A DNA stretch of 32,615 bases from Chloroflexota bacterium (GTDB taxonomy: Bacteria > Chloroflexota > Chloroflexia > QHBQ01), in the NCBI GenBank assembly GCA_025355955.1, contig JANXYP010000038.1, positions 1 through 32,615 on the forward strand, read 5' to 3'. The notes under the pieces were generated by a model. It did no database searches, was not told the DNA's origin, and saw nothing but the letters and a program-made list of their open reading frames with translations. The position numbers and the translations under genes are program-made. Positions 29,688 through 32,615 of this stretch are shown here, one piece after another. Every line of letters starts with the position of its first letter. Positions within the stretch are counted from its first letter, which is position 1.

Positions 29688-29768
29688 AGACTGCAGATTG
29701 TAGATTACAGATTGCAGATTATAACCGGCACTGAGGCGCTTCAGCAGGGCGGGCAGCCGCCCGCCCCT
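29688..29768. repeat. GATTGCA heptamers and a GGGCGGGC palindrome
   Basis: 29688-29722 has five CAGATTG/TAGATTA heptamers. 29746-29768 has CAGGGCGGGCAGCCGCCCGC, a palindrome preceded by GCGCTTCA. A near-identical GCGCTTCA-plus-palindrome block is found at 32499-32532. Confidence 0.82.
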
Positions 29769-29778
29769 ACGCTATGGC

Positions 29779-31545
29779 TCACGGCTGCGTGGGGCAGGGA
29801 TGCTGGGCGAAGTAGTCGTTGCCTAGCAGGCTGAGTTCCACCTTGTAGGGGTCGGGGTTGTCGGGGTGGTACTCGAAGCGTTCGCGCTCGAAGTATTGCA
29901 CCAGATATGGCTTGCCGTCGCTGGCCTGCTCGATGTGCGGTTCGCTGATCGGGTAGCCAAAGACGAAGATACCCTGGTGTTCGTTCCAGAACTGGTAGAA
30001 CGGCCCGCTGAGGGTATGCTGCGTTTCGCTGAAGTAGTGCAGGGTGGCATCGGCGGCGAGAGCGACCGCGCTCGGCGCAGGTGCGGTGGGGAAGTTGCGT
30101 CCGCTAGCAGCCAGGCTGCCGAGCGGGGTTAGCTTGACGGTGTAGAGCAACCGTTCACCCTTGCCCAGGCTGTTCCAGTTCGCCACCTGGTTCTGGGCCT
30201 CGCCGTGAAACTCTAGCCTTGCCCGCTCGAAGTATTGCACGATGTGCTGCTGCCCATCCGCCAGCGTCTCCAGTCTTGCCGGAGAGATGGGGTAGCCAAA
30301 CACATCCACCCGCCCAAAGCGCCGCCAGTAGTCGCGGAAGGCCAGCCAGATGTACTGATCGGTCTGGGGGAAGTATAGCGGCTGGTCGAAGGGGTAGCCG
30401 CTGCTGGCGACCGGACGGAAGTCGAGCGAGGTGGTGGTGAGCGCCAGGTTGGTGTTGGTGCTGCTGGGCAGCGGCGGGGCGGCAATTTGCTGGAATACTG
30501 CCAGTGCGGGCTTGGCCGAGCGATCGCGGCGCAACAAGCCGTAGTGATCGTCGCGGGTCTCCACCCCGGCGTACTTCGACTGCCCTGGGATGTAATCCCA
30601 CATCGTCCAGGCAACCACGCCCGCCACATCGGTGCCAAGCACTGCGTCGGCGGCGGCCTGGTAGACGCGGGTCTGCGCCCCCTCGTTGTAGTCGAGGCTG
30701 GTTGTATCGCAAGTAGGGCCGGTGGGCCAGCCGGTTTCTTGCAGCAGTATCGGCTTGCCGCTCTGCTGGCGCACCGCCCGAATTTGCGGAGCCATGTTGA
30801 CCGCGTCGTAGCTGTGCAGGCTGAGGAAATCCGCGAAGTCGGCAACGCGGCTGCCGTCACTAGCGGGTACAAACAGGTCGGCGTAGTTTGCCATGCCTAC
30901 GGTGACGGGGTGGTGAGGGTCAATCTGATGCACGTAGTTCGCCATGCGGTGCAGCCAGTCAACCGCATCGGCCTGCTTGCCCCCCTTCCAGGTGGCATAG
31001 TTATCCGGCTCGTTGTGGATGTCCCAGGCGAAGATGCGGTCATCGTTGACGAACGGGGTGATCAGGGTACGCAGGTAGGTGAAGTCGTGAGCCTCCTCGA
31101 CCGAGCCAGCGGCAGCGTTGCCGTCGTAGAAGTCGAACAGGGTGAGGTTGAGCTTGATGTTGTGCTTGCCCGCCACCTGCACCATTTGTTGCAAGTTGGC
31201 GAGGCGGGTGGGGTCAACCGTGCCGTCCGCCGCGCTCCAGTCGTAGCCGGGGCCGTAGGGGATGAGGACACGAATAACGTTCACGCCCCAGCCTTGCAGT
31301 GTCGCCATGTCCTTGTCGGCATCCGGTCCCTGCCACAGGTCAAACATCCGCGACCAGGGGTTGAGCTGCGGGTAATAGTTAATCCCCTTGAGCAGCACGT
31401 TCTGCCCATTGTAGGTGAAGCGCGTGCCGCTGATGCTGATGAAGCCGCCTGCGTCACTTGCCTGCGTGCTGTCGGAGCGCAACAGGGTGAGGACAAGCAG
31501 TAGGGCAACGAAATACTGCGCCCGACGCAATCTGGTGACTGACAT
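29779..31545 (-). CDS. Secreted GH5-like glycoside hydrolase with two C-terminal repeat domains
   Basis: 588 residues from ATG 31545 (GGAGGCTAATACA upstream); the track's TTG at 31560 lies inside the ribosome-binding site. A signal peptide (LRRAQYFVALLLVLTLLRSD) precedes a TIM-barrel domain of about 330 residues: LLKGINYYP, GWGVNVIRVL, AWDIHNEPDN (Asn-Glu-Pro, acid/base Glu) and PILLQETGWPTG (nucleophile Glu). This is the clan A layout of endoglucanases and mannanases. Residues about 380-590 hold two copies of a roughly 90-residue module with FWNEHQGIFVFGYPISEPHI and QYFERERFEYHPDN, a module common in secreted Chloroflexota proteins. It probably cuts extracellular beta-glycans. The upstream membrane-protein gene ends 47 bp before it. 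Confidence 0.92.
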   Translation of the reverse strand: MSVTRLRRAQYFVALLLVLTLLRSDSTQASDAGGFISISGTRFTYNGQNVLLKGINYYPQLNPWSRMFDLWQGPDADKDMATLQGWGVNVIRVLIPYGPGYDWSAADGTVDPTRLANLQQMVQVAGKHNIKLNLTLFDFYDGNAAAGSVEEAHDFTYLRTLITPFVNDDRIFAWDIHNEPDNYATWKGGKQADAVDWLHRMANYVHQIDPHHPVTVGMANYADLFVPASDGSRVADFADFLSLHSYDAVNMAPQIRAVRQQSGKPILLQETGWPTGPTCDTTSLDYNEGAQTRVYQAAADAVLGTDVAGVVAWTMWDYIPGQSKYAGVETRDDHYGLLRRDRSAKPALAVFQQIAAPPLPSSTNTNLALTTTSLDFRPVASSGYPFDQPLYFPQTDQYIWLAFRDYWRRFGRVDVFGYPISPARLETLADGQQHIVQYFERARLEFHGEAQNQVANWNSLGKGERLLYTVKLTPLGSLAASGRNFPTAPAPSAVALAADATLHYFSETQHTLSGPFYQFWNEHQGIFVFGYPISEPHIEQASDGKPYLVQYFERERFEYHPDNPDPYKVELSLLGNDYFAQHPCPTQP

Positions 31546-31591
31546 TGTATTAGCCTCCAATTAGGTTCCCAATTTTGGTACGGATGCTAAA

Positions 31592-32371
31592 TCATCCCTG
31601 TGATTTAACGTTTGGTGGGGCGGGAGGGTTGCGCCGCTGTCGGCGTGTACCGCCTGGCCAGATGAAGTTGAAAAATATCAGAACGAGACTCCAAATACTT
31701 AGCCACTGCCCTATAGTGTACAAGCTCCTAACCATTTCATCATACGCATTGGCGTATGGCAACATATACTGTATCTTCGACAGCAACCCACCCACTACCG
31801 ACGTAATCATAGCTAGAAGGCCAATTGTTGCCCGCCATGCTTTCAGTGATCGCAGCATAGCAAAACTAGCAAGGAGAATGAATCCTACAGCAATGATGAG
31901 TGAGACAATGTCTTGCGCTATATAGGAGAATGCAAGGGAAACCCCGTCGTGTGATGTCCAATATAGCATCTCAATAAATTGCAAGCCATTTAGTAGCGCT
32001 CCGAGTCCCAGCCCTGCAGATACTACCGCGATGAACCCGTATTCGGCATAGCAACTGCGCTCTCGGGCTACGCCCATTCCTACCAGCCACAGGATGATGG
32101 GAACAATGTTTCCCCATATGCTGGGAAAGTAATGGTTGAGGATGAAATTAGAGTAGAAGAGCCAAACCAGGTATACAGCGACAAGGGTGATATGCACCCG
32201 CTTGGTCCATCTCAATGCATGGTCAGTCGATCGGTTGGCAGGTTGCGCGATAGGAGCAGGAGTAGCACTGGCAAGCGGCGCGATCGCTGCTGGGCCAACG
32301 TAGTCAACGATGGGCGTGCCGCTGTCGGGAGGGTCGTGCAGGGCTGGTTGGGGGTGCGGGTTGGTTGACAA
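31592..32371 (-). CDS. Polytopic membrane protein, unknown function
   Basis: 259 residues from TTG 32371, preceded by AAGGAG at 8 nt. A Pro/Ala-rich cytoplasmic head of about 55 residues is followed by about six hydrophobic segments (ITLVAVYLVWLFYSNFIL; NIVPIILWLVGMGV; GFIAVVSAGLGLGALLNGL; YIAQDIVSLIIAVGFILLAS; TIGLLAMITSVVGGLL; WLSIWSLVLIFFNFIW) and a basic tail (GGTRRQRRNPPAPP). No conserved charged active-site residues stand out. It is probably co-transcribed with the GH5-like gene. Confidence 0.82.
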   Translation of the reverse strand: MSTNPHPQPALHDPPDSGTPIVDYVGPAAIAPLASATPAPIAQPANRSTDHALRWTKRVHITLVAVYLVWLFYSNFILNHYFPSIWGNIVPIILWLVGMGVARERSCYAEYGFIAVVSAGLGLGALLNGLQFIEMLYWTSHDGVSLAFSYIAQDIVSLIIAVGFILLASFAMLRSLKAWRATIGLLAMITSVVGGLLSKIQYMLPYANAYDEMVRSLYTIGQWLSIWSLVLIFFNFIWPGGTRRQRRNPPAPPNVKSQG

Positions 32372-32392
32372 TGGTTGCGCTCCTTGCTTACG

Positions 32393-32615
32393 ATGGGCAT
32401 TGATGTAGGGCGAGATTCACCCTCACCAAACCTCTCCCGTGAAGGGAGAGGCTTTTTGCCGCGCATCGCCACGATTGGTAGTTGCGATGGGCGTTGATGC
32501 GCTTCACCAGGGCGGGCCACCGCCCGCCCCTACGCCAAGAATCGCTGCTTACAATGGGCATAGATGTAGGGCGAGATTCACCCTTACCAAACTTCTCCCG
32601 TGAAGGGAGAGGCTT
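32393..32615. repeat. Direct repeat with terminator-like hairpins at the window edge
   Basis: A block of about 62 bp beginning ATGGGCATNGATGTAGGGCG occurs at 32393 and again at 32554 (161 bp apart, second copy cut by the edge). Each has CCTCTCCC-GTGAA-GGGAGAGG; the first is followed by CTTTTT on the plus strand. Between them lies a GGGCGGGC palindrome (32510-32532). No gene is seen in 32372-32615. Confidence 0.88.

Noticed and set aside
30487-31503. 338-aa plus-strand ORF opposite the GH5-like gene
   Set aside because: Shadow of a well-supported gene; no motifs of its own.

Overview
The window looks like a chromosomal segment of a filamentous, green non-sulfur type bacterium (phylum Chloroflexota, probably class Chloroflexia). 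This is an inference from protein style, moderately high G+C, Shine-Dalgarno-led genes, and intergenic DNA full of heptanucleotide tandem repeats and small palindromic elements. No rRNA, tRNA or CRISPR array was seen.

Layout. (1) 1-2493, minus strand: a pantothenate cluster, DUF2520 dehydrogenase, panB and panC, the last cut by the window edge. (2) 2684-7560: an accessory patch with a large secreted lipoprotein carrying a plausible Cys-His-Asp/Asn catalytic set, a broken paralogue of it, a zinc-ribbon/TPR protein, a TPR-gene remnant, and three short terminal-inverted-repeat elements, two of which abut the broken copies. (3) 7676-12710: a small conserved-looking protein, a membrane protein, a frameshifted membrane protein and a single-chain double M16 peptidase. 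(4) 12940-18162, minus strand: an alpha/beta hydrolase, two LmbE/PIG-L deacetylases around a tandem-GNAT acetyltransferase (a set reminiscent of mycothiol enzymes), a small membrane protein and an ExeA-like ATPase. (5) 18382-25200, plus strand: a partition/replication module. It holds a MerR-like regulator, ParA, two tandem 74-bp units that chain tiny ORFs into ParB, ParB, a cluster of five palindromes, a phage antirepressor-like protein, a TPR protein, an antisense-oriented candidate ncRNA, and a winged-helix protein ending in a DnaA domain-I-like segment. (6) 25323-32371, mostly minus strand: YggT-like protein, two small genes, a PrxQ / membrane protein / MOSC operon, a methyltransferase, a TPR protein, a secreted GH5-like glycosidase and a membrane protein.

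Most interesting part. The last gene of block 5 carries, inside its own coding sequence, repeated copies of a 17-bp box TGTTTCAnCAGTGAACA, spaced 75, 75, 33 and 33 bp. An A+T-rich stretch follows at once. The boxes lie between the protein's N-terminal winged helix and its C-terminal DnaA-like domain, and two more copies lie beyond the stop codon. This is the architecture of a phage lambda-type origin inside its initiator gene. The box also resembles the ParB centromere parS (one half matches; the other half and the spacing differ). A strong promoter and a terminator on the opposite strand bracket a roughly 170-nt structured RNA in the leader of this gene, as antisense copy-control RNAs do in plasmids. 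ParA, ParB, the palindromes and the antirepressor-like gene fit a plasmid- or phage-derived replicon, or a chromosomal partition locus that has absorbed such parts.

A second theme is heptamer arrays (types TTTTGAG, TTGAAAG, GTGCTGA, GATTGCA). They are not confined to intergenic DNA. They are translated at the N-termini or linkers of several genes in the stop-free orientation, and they supply C-terminal residues and TGA stops in the opposite orientation. All functional statements rest on reading motifs by eye; no database search was run.
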